From assembly GCA_902767045.1 (NCBI GenBank), contig CACXFT010000077.1, forward strand, positions 1 through 55,492: a stretch of 55,492 nucleotides of DNA. The letters run 5' to 3'. The translations under genes and the position numbers were made by a program. Shown one piece after another: positions 45,087-53,451 of the stretch (position 1 is its first letter; every line of letters begins with the position of its first letter). The notes under the pieces are model-generated. The model made no database searches and was not told where the DNA came from. It worked only from the letters and a program-made list of their open reading frames with translations. The stretch comes from an uncultured Prevotellaceae bacterium (GTDB lineage: Bacteria > Bacteroidota > Bacteroidia > Bacteroidales > Bacteroidaceae).

Positions 45087-45554
45087 ATGAAAAAGTTATT
45101 GTTATGGAGCATTTTATGCTTGGTGTGCGTAATGACTAAAGCTCAGTCGTACACAGTAACCAGTGCCGGCACTGCCGATGGCGGGCGCAATCTGGTTCAT
45201 GTCGTAGTAACATCTAAGAAGAACCTGAAGGTATCTTCAGAAGATGCCGTGAAACAATATGCCGTGAGGGGTGTTCTCTTCGACGGCATCGCCGCTGCCG
45301 AAGGCTATGGTGCACAAACGGCCATTGTGAAAGATCCAAACGTAGAGCAAACAAAAAAGGCTTTCTTTGATGCTTTCTGGAAAGAGGGTGCCTACAAGCG
45401 CTACGCCGCACTGGTGCCTGCAACTCTCACGGTGATGAAAAACAAACAAATTAAAGCCTACGAAACTCAAGCCACTGTGATTGTAGACAAAGCCGGACTG
45501 CAGAAATACTTAGAAGAGAGCGGCATCATTAAAGGATTCTCTAATTTATGGTAA
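45087..45554 (+). CDS. small exported protein, paralogue of the next gene
   Basis: This 155-residue protein has a signal peptide (MKKLLLWSILCLVCVMTKAQ). The body GGRNLVHVVVTSKKN...EDAVKQYAVRGVLFDGIAAAEGYGAQ...DPNVEQTKKAFFDAFWKEGAYKRYAALV aligns along its length with the lipoprotein encoded next: DP, A-F/Y-FD-F, YK+Y, and a final IVVD+..L+K. Family not recognised with confidence; the pattern is reminiscent of small periplasmic proteins such as the CsgG/LPP20/FlgT-like folds. Confidence 0.85.
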   Translation: MKKLLLWSILCLVCVMTKAQSYTVTSAGTADGGRNLVHVVVTSKKNLKVSSEDAVKQYAVRGVLFDGIAAAEGYGAQTAIVKDPNVEQTKKAFFDAFWKEGAYKRYAALVPATLTVMKNKQIKAYETQATVIVDKAGLQKYLEESGIIKGFSNLW

Positions 45555-45556
45555 CC

Positions 45557-46039
45557 ATGAGAAAAGCATTCATCACACTGAGCCTTGGCACCCTGCTATT
45601 AGTGGGCTGCGGCTCGAAAAAAGAAGTAACTACAGCTGCCTTCCACAACTACCCCACCGAATGTCTGGGTAAAAGCATGGACGGAACACAAACGCTGAAA
45701 GTGTGGGCTTCGGGCACCGACAAAAGCGATGCCATTGAAGAGGCTAAGAAAAAAGCTGTGTATGAAGTCACCTTCACCGGCATCACTGCAGGCATGGGCG
45801 ACTGTAGTGCCTATCCCGTGGTCGACGACCCTACGGCACGAACGAAACACCAGGCTTATTTCGACAAGTTCTTCTCTGACGGAAGCAAATACAAAAAATA
45901 TGTATCGTTGAAAGGACAGCCCAAAGACTCGAAGGAAGAACTGAAAGGGGCTGGCACTACCATGTATGGCATCATTGTGGTGGTTGACCGCTCGGAACTG
46001 CGCAAACGCTTTGTGAAAGACAAAATTCTGAAAGAGTAG
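45557..46039 (+). CDS. small lipoprotein, paralogue of the previous gene
   Basis: This 160-residue protein starts MRKAFITLSLGTLLLVGCGS with a lipobox LLVGC (Cys18). The body (TLKVWASGTDKSDAIEEAKKKAVYEVTFTGITAGMGDC...DPTARTKHQAYFDKFFSDGSKYKKYVSL...IIVVVDRSELRKRF) is homologous to the 155-residue protein upstream. The ATG follows the previous stop by 2 bp; a start at 45548 overlapping the previous gene is possible. One soluble and one lipid-anchored copy suggest a heteromer. Confidence 0.85.
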   Translation: MRKAFITLSLGTLLLVGCGSKKEVTTAAFHNYPTECLGKSMDGTQTLKVWASGTDKSDAIEEAKKKAVYEVTFTGITAGMGDCSAYPVVDDPTARTKHQAYFDKFFSDGSKYKKYVSLKGQPKDSKEELKGAGTTMYGIIVVVDRSELRKRFVKDKILKE

Positions 46040-46044
46040 ACGTG

Positions 46045-46072
46045 TTGACAAATTGACAAACTGACAAGTTGA
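46045..46072 (+). repeat. octamer array TTGACAAA/CTGACAAG
   Basis: Three and a half 8-bp units lie in the gap before the next gene, of the same family as the complement of the array at 7653-7676. Confidence 0.7.
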
Positions 46073-46099
46073 TTGCTAATGATTAAAAAAAAGAAAAAA

Positions 46100-47038
46100 A
46101 TGAAAAGGATATTCTTCGTTATATTTGCGTTGCTGCTGTGTTGCGGCAGCTTCGCTCAGAAAGCCATGACACCCCCACATGTGATGGTGGTGCCCGACCT
46201 GATTTTCTGCAAAGCCAATGGCTACATCAGGCAGTTTAACAACAATGGTATCACTGAAACCATACCAGACTATGAACGTGCCCTCTCGGAAGACCCGTCG
46301 CTGCATGCGGTGCTCACACAAATTAAACAGCTCATTGCCGAAAACAATTCCGACATTGTGCTCATAGACCTGATAGAGGCCATCAACAATGCTAAGGCCG
46401 ACCACGCAATGAGCGAAGCTAACTTCGGCGACCAGTCGGAAAGCATCGAAGAGAGCATCATCAGAAACTCTGAGGCTGACATACTCATCAAGGTACAGTA
46501 CGACATTGCCCAACACGGACCGCAATATCAGATTTCCTATACCCTGAACGGCACCGATGCCTACACCAACCGCAATTTCGCTCCCGTAGAGGGTATGGGA
46601 AAACCGTCTACATCGGCCAACCCTGTGGTGCTTTTGCGCGAGGCCGTCTACGACAACATGAAACCCTTCCTCGACCTGATGCTCTCCTATTATAATAATA
46701 TGATTACAAAAGGCCGCATGGTGGCTTTCGACATTAAAACCACCGGCGGAGTGAACATGAACACTAAGGTGGGGCAATATTCGCTGCGCGAACAGATTGA
46801 AGATTTTCTCTACGATAACTCGGTCGATGGCAACGGACTGGAACGCGTGAAGGGGGGCAACACATTCTTGCAATATCAGGGCGTTTACATTCCCTTGGTG
46901 ACTACCATTCGCGGCCGACAGCGCAAGCAGGGTGCCAAAGACGTGGCACAGAAACTGGTGAACTTCCTCGAAGAGAACGGTGTGAACGCCGACTTCAAAA
47001 TTCGGGGACTGGGCAAGGTGAACATCTATATCCGATAA
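46100..47038 (+). CDS. exported protein of the LysM cluster, possibly DUF6175-like
   Basis: This 312-residue protein starts MKRIFFVIFALLLCCGSFAQ (signal peptide). The body begins MTPPHVMVVPDLIFCKANGYIRQFNNNGITETIPDYERALSEDP and has the look of an ABD-type secreted component (NSDIVLIDLIEAINNAKADHA, ADILIKVQYDI, KGRMVAFDIKTTGGVNMNT). It may belong to the Bacteroidetes family DUF6175, recalled without certainty. ATG 46100 was chosen over 46073 because the latter begins with a poly-Lys stretch before the signal peptide. It precedes the next gene by 16 bp. Confidence 0.8.
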   Translation: MKRIFFVIFALLLCCGSFAQKAMTPPHVMVVPDLIFCKANGYIRQFNNNGITETIPDYERALSEDPSLHAVLTQIKQLIAENNSDIVLIDLIEAINNAKADHAMSEANFGDQSESIEESIIRNSEADILIKVQYDIAQHGPQYQISYTLNGTDAYTNRNFAPVEGMGKPSTSANPVVLLREAVYDNMKPFLDLMLSYYNNMITKGRMVAFDIKTTGGVNMNTKVGQYSLREQIEDFLYDNSVDGNGLERVKGGNTFLQYQGVYIPLVTTIRGRQRKQGAKDVAQKLVNFLEENGVNADFKIRGLGKVNIYIR

Positions 47039-47054
47039 CAAAACATCTATCATT

Positions 47055-48128
47055 ATGCCAAAGATACTTTTTCTTTCCATAGCTCTTCTCGTGTTTGGCC
47101 TGCACAGGACATGTGCCAAGGATCAATGCGAGATTCCCATTGTGATCATGGTGCCACAACATGTAGACTCGTTTGCTACTGCATGCCGGGAAAAACTCAT
47201 CGCACGTATGAGCCAGATGGTTACGCTGGAAGGTATGGAGGGCAATGCTCCCAATGCCTACTTCAACATGGTGGCCGACCTTCAACCTGGCATGAAGGAG
47301 GTGATGAGCGGACTGCGCCCGGTGGTTACCACCACCGCCGAACTGCACCTGCATGTGGCCAACAGCACAACCGGCGAAAAGTTTGCTGCCACGCTTGTAA
47401 CCCTGAAAGGGGCGGGACAGAACGAACAACAAGCCTTTAATGCAGCTATCAGCAGTTTGAACGGCACAAACCCACAACTGCAAACCTTTATGAAAGAAGC
47501 ACGCGAGAAGATTCTCAACTATTACGACACACATGCCAAGAGTATGATTGCTCAGGCCGAGAACATGGCCATGCAGCGCAATTATGGCAAGGCACTTGGA
47601 CTGCTGGCTGCAATACCGCCCTGCTGCAAGCACTATGACGATGTAGCCGATGCAATCATCAACGTGTATCAGGAGGTTATTGACTTGGCCGGACAGCAGA
47701 AGCTGAGCAAGGCTCAGGCTATCTGGAATGCTGCGCAAAACGAAAAGGCTGCGGCTGAGGCTGGGGCCATTCTCGCCACCATAGACCCATGCTCAAAGAG
47801 CTGGAAACCGGCACAAAAGCTTGCCGAAGAAATGAAAGCGCGCATTGGAGAGCAGTGGGAGTTTTACAAAGAGATGCAACGCGAGGCAGCACAGCTTGAG
47901 CGCGACCGCATAGAGGCTATTCGCGACATTGGCAAGGCATACGCCAAAAACCAAAAGGAACAAACGGTTATCAACAACGAAACGGTAGTGAAAGAAGAAA
48001 CCCCGATTGCAAAGGACGAAGAAACCCCGATTGCAAAGGACGAAGAAACCCCGATTGCAAAGGACGAAGAAACCCCGATTGCAAAGGACGAAGAAACGCC
48101 AATAGCTGAAGAGGAAGAAAAAAATTAA
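47055..48128 (+). CDS. exported protein with helical repeats and EETPIAKD tail
   Basis: This 357-residue protein has a signal peptide (MPKILFLSIALLVFGLHRTC). A domain with IVIMVPQHVDSFATACREKLIARMSQMV...VTTTAELHLHVANSTTGEKFAATLVTLKG follows, then a long alpha-helical region (about 150-300). The end is a repeat EETPIAKD x4 encoded by four identical 24-bp units, then acidic residues. Family not recognised. The start of the body resembles the beta-strand rich, FlgT/LPP20-like domains of periplasmic assembly proteins (weak). Confidence 0.8.
   Translation: MPKILFLSIALLVFGLHRTCAKDQCEIPIVIMVPQHVDSFATACREKLIARMSQMVTLEGMEGNAPNAYFNMVADLQPGMKEVMSGLRPVVTTTAELHLHVANSTTGEKFAATLVTLKGAGQNEQQAFNAAISSLNGTNPQLQTFMKEAREKILNYYDTHAKSMIAQAENMAMQRNYGKALGLLAAIPPCCKHYDDVADAIINVYQEVIDLAGQQKLSKAQAIWNAAQNEKAAAEAGAILATIDPCSKSWKPAQKLAEEMKARIGEQWEFYKEMQREAAQLERDRIEAIRDIGKAYAKNQKEQTVINNETVVKEETPIAKDEETPIAKDEETPIAKDEETPIAKDEETPIAEEEEKN
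47994..48089 (+). repeat. four perfect 24-bp in-frame repeats (EETPIAKD)
   Basis: The unit GAAGAAACCCCGATTGCAAA+GGAC occurs four times without a mismatch, followed by a degenerate fifth. Copy number may vary by slippage. Confidence 0.98.
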
Positions 48129-48145
48129 CTTATAGTGAAACTATA

Positions 48146-48217
48146 AATACTAGTAATACTAGAAATACTAGAAACACTAGAAATACTAGAAACACTAGAA
48201 ATACTAGAAACACTATC
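48146..48217 (+). repeat. 9-bp array AATACTAGA/AACACTAGA, 8 units
   Basis: Eight consecutive 9-bp units lie in the 117-bp gap between the EETPIAKD protein gene and the transglutaminase-like gene. Confidence 0.95.
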
Positions 48218-48245
48218 ACTCCAGAAAACCAAAAATTAACAAACT

Positions 48246-49745
48246 ATGGGAAGAAGAACATTCATGGTGCTTGGCTTTACGCTATACACTATCGTTGTGG
48301 GTGCCCAGGTCAACGGCGGATTCAATAGCTCTCGCTCCAGCTTTGGAGCGGGCAAGCAGAGTGCGTTCAACCAGGGAAGACGCAACAACTTCAACGACTA
48401 CCGGAAGAAGCTGAATGCCGAATATGTGAGCAAGACACGAGAGAAATGGCAGAATTTCTATGGCAAGGCTCCCATGGTGGCTCCCGACAACGACGTGAAG
48501 CCGGTAACTCCCATCAAAATGTCTGACGAAGATGCTAAGCAGGATAAGAAAGACAAACAGATTGAAATCAAACAGGTGGTGAAACCTATCAAACAAGTTA
48601 CACCACCACAACCCGTGGCTCCGGTCGATGAGGTTCCCGTGCAGAATCAGCAACTCTTAACCTTCAGCTATCTGGGTTCACAACTGCAGGTACGCAAGCC
48701 CACCAGCGGCATTGTGCGACTGGCCGGACTGAGCGAAAACAAGATTGCAGATGCCTGGGAACAGCTGTGCGACGAAAGCTACAACAACCTGCTTCTCGAC
48801 TGCATTCAACTGCGCAGCAAACACCGACTGTGCGACTGGGCCTACCTACAAATGCTGCAGGCCCTGGGCAACAGCTTCTGTGGCAACGGCACCAACGAGG
48901 CCACACTACTCACGGCTTTCCTCTACAGTCAGTCGGGCTACAAAATCAGACTCGGACAGACCAAGGGAAAACTGGTGCTGCTCTATGCCAGTCAGCACAA
49001 CATCTATAGCGTGCGCTACATCGAGTATGAGGGCGACAAGTTCTATAGCCTGACCGAAGACTTACTCGACGTGAAGGTGAACGCCGCCCGATACCCACGC
49101 GAAAACTCGCTCTCGCTATGGGTGGCAAGCGAACCACAGGTTAGTTTCTGCGCCTCGACAACACGGACGCGCAGTTCGAAACGCTACTCCGACATGTCGG
49201 TGCAGGTGAGCGTGAACAAGAACCTGATACCATTCTTCGACTCCTACCCCTCATCGGAGGTGGGAGGCAACTTCATGACCCGGTGGGCCATGTATGCCAA
49301 CACTGCGTTCTGCAAAGAAACACAAAACCAATTGTACCCACAACTGAAACGGGCCATCGGCGGGCGCTCGGAACTGGAAGCTGCCGAACGGCTGCTCAAC
49401 TGGGTGCAAACGGGGTTTGAATATGAATACGACGACAAGGTGTGGGGCGACGACCGGGCCTTCTTCCCCGACGAATCGCTCTATTATCCCTACTGCGACT
49501 GCGAAGACCGCTCCATCCTGTTCACCCGACTGGTACGCGACTTGCTTGGCCTGCGCTGCATATTGGTCTACTACCCCGGCCACTTGGCATGTGCAGTAAA
49601 CTTCAGCCAACCTGTTAGCGGCGACTATATTATGGTGAACGGAACAAAATATGTAGTGTGCGACCCCACTTACATAGGTGCCTCGGTAGGCCACACCATG
49701 CCCGGATGCGACAACTCGGCCGCCAAGGTTATCATCTTGCAGTGA
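48246..49745 (+). CDS. exported transglutaminase-like protein, last gene of the cluster
   Basis: This 499-residue protein starts MGRRTFMVLGFTLYTIVVGAQ (signal peptide), followed by an N/S/Q-rich stretch and a Lys/Pro-rich linker (about 85-135). The C-terminal ~150 residues have a papain-like transglutaminase triad pattern: Cys in YPYCDCEDRSILFTRLVRDLLGL, His in YPGHLACAV and Asp in VCDPTYIGA. It could crosslink or cleave proteins or peptidoglycan peptides; substrate unknown. It ends 4 bp before the stop of the convergent helicase gene. Confidence 0.85.
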   Translation: MGRRTFMVLGFTLYTIVVGAQVNGGFNSSRSSFGAGKQSAFNQGRRNNFNDYRKKLNAEYVSKTREKWQNFYGKAPMVAPDNDVKPVTPIKMSDEDAKQDKKDKQIEIKQVVKPIKQVTPPQPVAPVDEVPVQNQQLLTFSYLGSQLQVRKPTSGIVRLAGLSENKIADAWEQLCDESYNNLLLDCIQLRSKHRLCDWAYLQMLQALGNSFCGNGTNEATLLTAFLYSQSGYKIRLGQTKGKLVLLYASQHNIYSVRYIEYEGDKFYSLTEDLLDVKVNAARYPRENSLSLWVASEPQVSFCASTTRTRSSKRYSDMSVQVSVNKNLIPFFDSYPSSEVGGNFMTRWAMYANTAFCKETQNQLYPQLKRAIGGRSELEAAERLLNWVQTGFEYEYDDKVWGDDRAFFPDESLYYPYCDCEDRSILFTRLVRDLLGLRCILVYYPGHLACAVNFSQPVSGDYIMVNGTKYVVCDPTYIGASVGHTMPGCDNSAAKVIILQ

Positions 49746-49749
49746 GCAA

Positions 49750-51744
49750 CTAACAACTGCGCAGACCTTCTACATACTCCCACAACTTGCGGTAGAAGGG
49801 ATGGCGGGTGAGCGTGGCCGAATCGCCTATGATGAGCAACTTCATGCGGGCTCGGGTGATAGCTACGTTCATGCGCCGCAGGTCGCGCAGAAAACCTATC
49901 TGCCCTTCGGCATTCGAGCGCACCAGTGAAATCACAATCACATCGCGCTCCTGTCCCTGAAAGCCATCAACGGTGTTCACGGTGATAAGGCGGCGGAAGG
50001 GCTTGAAGAACTCGCGCTTCTTCACAAGTCGGCGCAGATACTGCACTTGTGCACGGTAGGGCGAAATAATGCCCACGTCTATTTGTTCTTCCAAGATGCG
50101 CTGCTTCCCTATTTTGGTGAAGTAGCGCTCCAGCTCACTGAGGGTCTGCTCGGCTTCTACTTTGTTGATGCGGCCAAACGACTCGCCCACAAACTCTTCC
50201 CCCCAATCTTTTCTCACCTCTCCACGCTCACCTCTCCACGCTCCACTCTCCGCGCTCAACTCTCCACTCTCTATCCACTCCATAGGAATATCGTAGTCGA
50301 GAATACCGCGATACTTGATTTGCGGAGCACTCTTCACCCTGCCGCCATAGAACCAGTCTGACGAGAAGCGCATAATCTCTTCATTCATCCTATACTGAAT
50401 CTCTAATAGCGTGACGGCCCGAGGATGGTTCTCCACGATGCGCTCCATGAGTGTCTTTCCCAACCCCGCTTTCAGGGCGGCAATACTCTTCACCGTTGGG
50501 GGGAGCTGACAATGGTCGCCCGCCAAGATTACGCGCGATGCCTTTCGGATAGCTATCCAGCAGGCAGCTTCTAAGGCTTGAGCAGCCTCATCGATGAACA
50601 GGGTGTTGAATTTCTGTCGCTCCAGCAAGCGGTTGGCAGCACCTGTGAGCGTGCAGGCAATCACGCGTGCCTCGGCAAAGAGTTCAGCGTTGATGCGTAT
50701 CTCCAGTTCCGTGGCGCGGCTCTTCAGTCGTTCCATCTTCTGGTGCCAACTGTCGCTGCCGCGCTTGCGTGCGGCCTTTAATTCGCGTATAGCCTTACGA
50801 ATGCTCCATAGCTGAGGGTAATCAGGGTGAGCCTCGAATCGGCGCTCATACGTAAAGGAAAGCATCTTATCGTTAACGCGTGTGGGGTTACCGATGCGCA
50901 GCACACTCACCCCACGGTCTACAAGCCGTTCAGAAATCCAGTCGACCGCCATGTTGCTTTGTGCACAAACCAACACCTGACTCTCTCGGTGCAGGGTTTC
51001 CACAATGGCTTCCACAAGGGTGGTGGTCTTGCCCGTACCCGGAGGTCCGTGCACCACCTCCACATCCTTTGCCCTGAGCACTTCGTTCACCGCATGTTCC
51101 TGTGTAGGGTTCAGCCACGGTATGCGCAAGGGCGGCAGGTTATAGGTTGCACAGCCTCGCACCCCCGCACCTTCGTTCCCCCCTACCCTCGTATAAAACA
51201 AATCCCGGAGATAGGCAAGGCGGTTGCCCCTTGCATTGATAACCCGCTCCAGGGCATCGAACATGAGCTTATAGGTGGTTTCATCGAAAAACAACTGAAC
51301 GCCCAACTGTGCGTCGCTGAACTCCAAGTCGGCAAGGCGGGTGCCATCGGGCACTACCACCACCATGCGGTCGCCCTCTACATAAGAAACGGTGCCAGTG
51401 AAAGAAAAATAATGAATAGCACCATCGCGCCCTCGCTCCCCCTCACCATCGTCCCCTCGCGCCCCAGCACCCTCCGACTTAAAGAAACAAACCGGCTTAC
51501 CAAATTCAAAGCTATGCTCTGTTTCTTCGTCGGCAGTGCGGAACACCTCCACCGAGAGTTGGTTCAGTGAGTTGTAGTAGCTCTTGCCCACACGCAGGGG
51601 AAACCAGGCATCGCCACGTTTCAAGCTGCGTTGCAATCCCACCAGTTGTTTCTGTCGGCGGAAGGCTTCCTTCTCGGTGTAATACTCTATTTCGAGCAGC
51701 ATGCGCTGTCGTTGTAGTTCAAGAATGGGTACAGTCTGTGTCAT
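49750..51744 (-). CDS. superfamily 1 DNA/RNA helicase (IGHMBP2/Upf1-like)
   Basis: This 664-residue protein starts MTQTVPILELQRQRMLLEIEYY. Walker A is VHGPPGTGKTTTLVEAI, motif II is FIDEAAQALEAACWIA, and GDHCQLPPTVKS, QYRMNEEIMRFSS, TVDGFQGQERDVIVISLVRSN and NVAITRARMKLLIIG follow, all in the Upf1-like order. Three low-complexity inserts, about residues 94-112, 180-190 and 470-500, are encoded by purine-rich repeats on the coding strand (14-bp units at 50210-50279). ATG 51744 was chosen because the promoter word TACCTTTGC lies just upstream; the frame is open to 51834. Confidence 0.92.
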   Translation of the reverse strand: MTQTVPILELQRQRMLLEIEYYTEKEAFRRQKQLVGLQRSLKRGDAWFPLRVGKSYYNSLNQLSVEVFRTADEETEHSFEFGKPVCFFKSEGAGARGDDGEGERGRDGAIHYFSFTGTVSYVEGDRMVVVVPDGTRLADLEFSDAQLGVQLFFDETTYKLMFDALERVINARGNRLAYLRDLFYTRVGGNEGAGVRGCATYNLPPLRIPWLNPTQEHAVNEVLRAKDVEVVHGPPGTGKTTTLVEAIVETLHRESQVLVCAQSNMAVDWISERLVDRGVSVLRIGNPTRVNDKMLSFTYERRFEAHPDYPQLWSIRKAIRELKAARKRGSDSWHQKMERLKSRATELEIRINAELFAEARVIACTLTGAANRLLERQKFNTLFIDEAAQALEAACWIAIRKASRVILAGDHCQLPPTVKSIAALKAGLGKTLMERIVENHPRAVTLLEIQYRMNEEIMRFSSDWFYGGRVKSAPQIKYRGILDYDIPMEWIESGELSAESGAWRGERGEVRKDWGEEFVGESFGRINKVEAEQTLSELERYFTKIGKQRILEEQIDVGIISPYRAQVQYLRRLVKKREFFKPFRRLITVNTVDGFQGQERDVIVISLVRSNAEGQIGFLRDLRRMNVAITRARMKLLIIGDSATLTRHPFYRKLWEYVEGLRSC
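50210..50279 (-). repeat. in-frame 14-bp repeats inside the SF1 helicase gene
   Basis: On the plus strand, units such as ACGCTCACCTCTCC, ACGCTCCACTCTCC and GCGCTCAACTCTCC repeat about five times (14 bp each, two heptamers). They encode the insert SGELSAESGAWRGERGEV. Related to the heptamer array at 8261-8295. Confidence 0.85.
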
Positions 51745-51752
51745 ATCTGATT

Positions 51753-51761
51753 GCAAAGGTA
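51753..51761 (-). promoter_or_regulatory. -7 promoter element of the SF1 helicase gene
   Basis: The minus strand reads TACCTTTGC, 8 bp before the ATG at 51744, giving a very short leader. Confidence 0.55.
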
Positions 51762-51805
51762 CGAAAATAATAAGCTTCGGCAACGCTTTATTCGTACAAA
51801 TTTCG

Positions 51806-51814
51806 TAACTTTGC
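51806..51814 (+). promoter_or_regulatory. -7 promoter element of the ABC ATPase-coaD-ybeY operon
   Basis: TAACTTTGC matches the consensus and ends 3 bp before the ATG at 51818. The transcript would be leaderless, or translation may start at the ATG four codons in (51827). Confidence 0.6.
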
Positions 51815-51817
51815 GGC

Positions 51818-52546
51818 ATGAATCCAATGGTCATAGAGCATGTTGACGTGGGTTACCGCTCTGCGAACGGCTCAAAGATACTGGTTGCCGACATCTGCGC
51901 ATCGCTCATGCCAGCATCGCTGGTGGCACTGGTGGGGCGCAACGGCACGGGCAAGTCAACCCTGCTGCGCACACTGGCGGGATTTCTCCCTCCCCTGGCG
52001 GGAACCATCAGCATGGGGCAAGGCATGGGGCAAGGCATTGTGTTCACCACATCAAAGAAGGTGCAGCCCCACACGTTGGCTAAACTGGTGAGCGTGGTGC
52101 TTACCAACCGGCCAGCCCTTTCGAACCTGCGGGTAGAAGAGGTGGTGGCACTGGGGCGCTCGCCCTATACCAACTTCTGGGGAACACTCACCTCGGCCGA
52201 CCAAAACATTGTGAGCGAGGCCATGCGGCTTGTAGGCATCTGCAACTTGAAAGACAGACAGATGCAGGCACTCAGCGACGGCGAACAGCAGAAAGTTTTT
52301 CTGGCAAAGGCGCTGGCACAGCAAACACCTGTGATCCTGCTCGATGAACCCACGGCCTTTCTCGACTATCAGAGCAAGAAAGAGGTGATGCACCTGCTCT
52401 GCCAGCTGGCACACAACGAAGGGAAGAGCATTCTGCTTTCCACACACGACATTCCGCAGGCCATCGCTGTTGCCGACAACATCTGGTATATCGAAGAAAG
52501 AAGACTCTTCACCAACGCGAAAGAAAAAGTGAAATCACTGATATGA
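51818..52546 (+). CDS. ABC transporter ATP-binding protein, siderophore/cobalamin type
   Basis: This 242-residue cytoplasmic ATPase shows Walker A GRNGTGKSTLLRTL, signature LSDGEQQKVFLAKAL, Walker B PVILLDEPTAFLD and H-loop LSTHD. The start MNPMVIEHVDVGYRS and the overall length match FecE/BtuD-like subunits of metal-chelate importers. No permease or binding-protein gene is adjacent, so its partners are elsewhere. Its stop overlaps the coaD start in ATGA, indicating translational coupling. Confidence 0.9.
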   Translation: MNPMVIEHVDVGYRSANGSKILVADICASLMPASLVALVGRNGTGKSTLLRTLAGFLPPLAGTISMGQGMGQGIVFTTSKKVQPHTLAKLVSVVLTNRPALSNLRVEEVVALGRSPYTNFWGTLTSADQNIVSEAMRLVGICNLKDRQMQALSDGEQQKVFLAKALAQQTPVILLDEPTAFLDYQSKKEVMHLLCQLAHNEGKSILLSTHDIPQAIAVADNIWYIEERRLFTNAKEKVKSLI

Positions 52547-52980
52547 GAACTGCTATCTTCACCGGGTCGTTCGACCCATTCACCATCGGTCACGACTCCA
52601 TCGTGAGGCGTGCCCTGCCACTCTTCGACCGTCTGATCATTGGCATCGGACATAACGAACGTAAACAATACCTTCAAACAGCCGAAGAGAGATGCCAACA
52701 CATTGCACAACTCTATGCACAGGAACCGAAAATAGAGGTGAAAACCTTCAGCGGCCTGGCGGTGGAGTTTGCCAAACAACAGGGAGCGCAGTTTTTCGTG
52801 CGTGGGGTGAGAACGGTTCAAGACTTCGAATTCGAACGACAGCAGGCCGACTTCAACCGGCGTATCTCTGGTATTGAAACCGTGCTTTTCTTTGCCTTGC
52901 CCGGCATGGACAGCATCAGTTCATCGGCCGTGCGCGAACTGCTCCACTTTGGCTACCCGATAGATGAATTCCTGGCCTAA
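52543..52980 (+). CDS. coaD: phosphopantetheine adenylyltransferase
   Basis: This 145-residue hexameric enzyme makes dephospho-CoA in coenzyme A synthesis. It shows IFTGSFDPFTIGHDSIV (nucleotidyltransferase motif T14-I-G-H17), RGVRTVQDFEFERQQADFNRRI and SISSSAVREL. It overlaps the ABC gene by 4 bp and precedes ybeY by 12 bp. Confidence 0.96.
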   Translation: MRTAIFTGSFDPFTIGHDSIVRRALPLFDRLIIGIGHNERKQYLQTAEERCQHIAQLYAQEPKIEVKTFSGLAVEFAKQQGAQFFVRGVRTVQDFEFERQQADFNRRISGIETVLFFALPGMDSISSSAVRELLHFGYPIDEFLA

Positions 52981-52992
52981 ACTCTCAACGAT

Positions 52993-53436
52993 ATGATTAC
53001 ATATAACACTGAAGGCACCAAGATGCCTAAAATCAAGAAACGCGAAACTACGGCTTGGATTCGGGCCGTGGCCAATACTTATAATAAAAAGGTGGGCGAA
53101 GTGGGTTATCTCTTCGTCAACGACGAGAAGATACTTGAGGTGAACCGCGAATACCTTGGGCACGACTACTACACCGACATCATCACCTTCGACTATTGCG
53201 AAGGCGACACCTTGAACGGCGACTTGGTTATTTCACTCGACACCGTGCGCACGAATGCCGAACAGTTCCACCGCGACTACCAAGAAGAGCTGCACCGAGT
53301 GATCATCCACGGCATTCTGCACCTCTGCGGCATCAACGACAAAGGTCCCGGAGAGCGCGAGATCATGGAAGCAGCCGAAAACAAAGCCCTCGCCATCTGT
53401 ACCGCGCTGCGCTGCGCTTCGCTAAATGATAAATGA
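52993..53436 (+). CDS. ybeY: endoribonuclease YbeY (16S rRNA maturation)
   Basis: This 147-residue zinc-dependent RNase of ribosome maturation and quality control shows GYLFVNDEKILEVNREYLGHDYYTDIITFDY and the metal-binding motif HGILHLCGIND (H106, H110). As in other Bacteroidetes YbeY, the third His of the usual HGxLHLxGYDH is replaced, here by GINDKGPGE. The last nine residues, LRCASLNDK, come from the GC/AAATGAT repeat and are identical to the S41 protease tail. Confidence 0.93.
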   Translation: MITYNTEGTKMPKIKKRETTAWIRAVANTYNKKVGEVGYLFVNDEKILEVNREYLGHDYYTDIITFDYCEGDTLNGDLVISLDTVRTNAEQFHRDYQEELHRVIIHGILHLCGINDKGPGEREIMEAAENKALAICTALRCASLNDK

Positions 53437-53451
53437 TAAATGATAAATGAT
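53405..53451 (+). repeat. AAATGAT/GC composite repeat, copy at the ybeY end
   Basis: Identical over 47 bp to 39163-39209. It encodes the ybeY tail and ends where the structured element begins (shared T at 53451). Confidence 0.95.

Noticed and set aside
51818-53436. complete iron-siderophore importer operon
   Set aside because: Only the ATPase is present; the following genes are coaD and ybeY, with no permease or binding protein.
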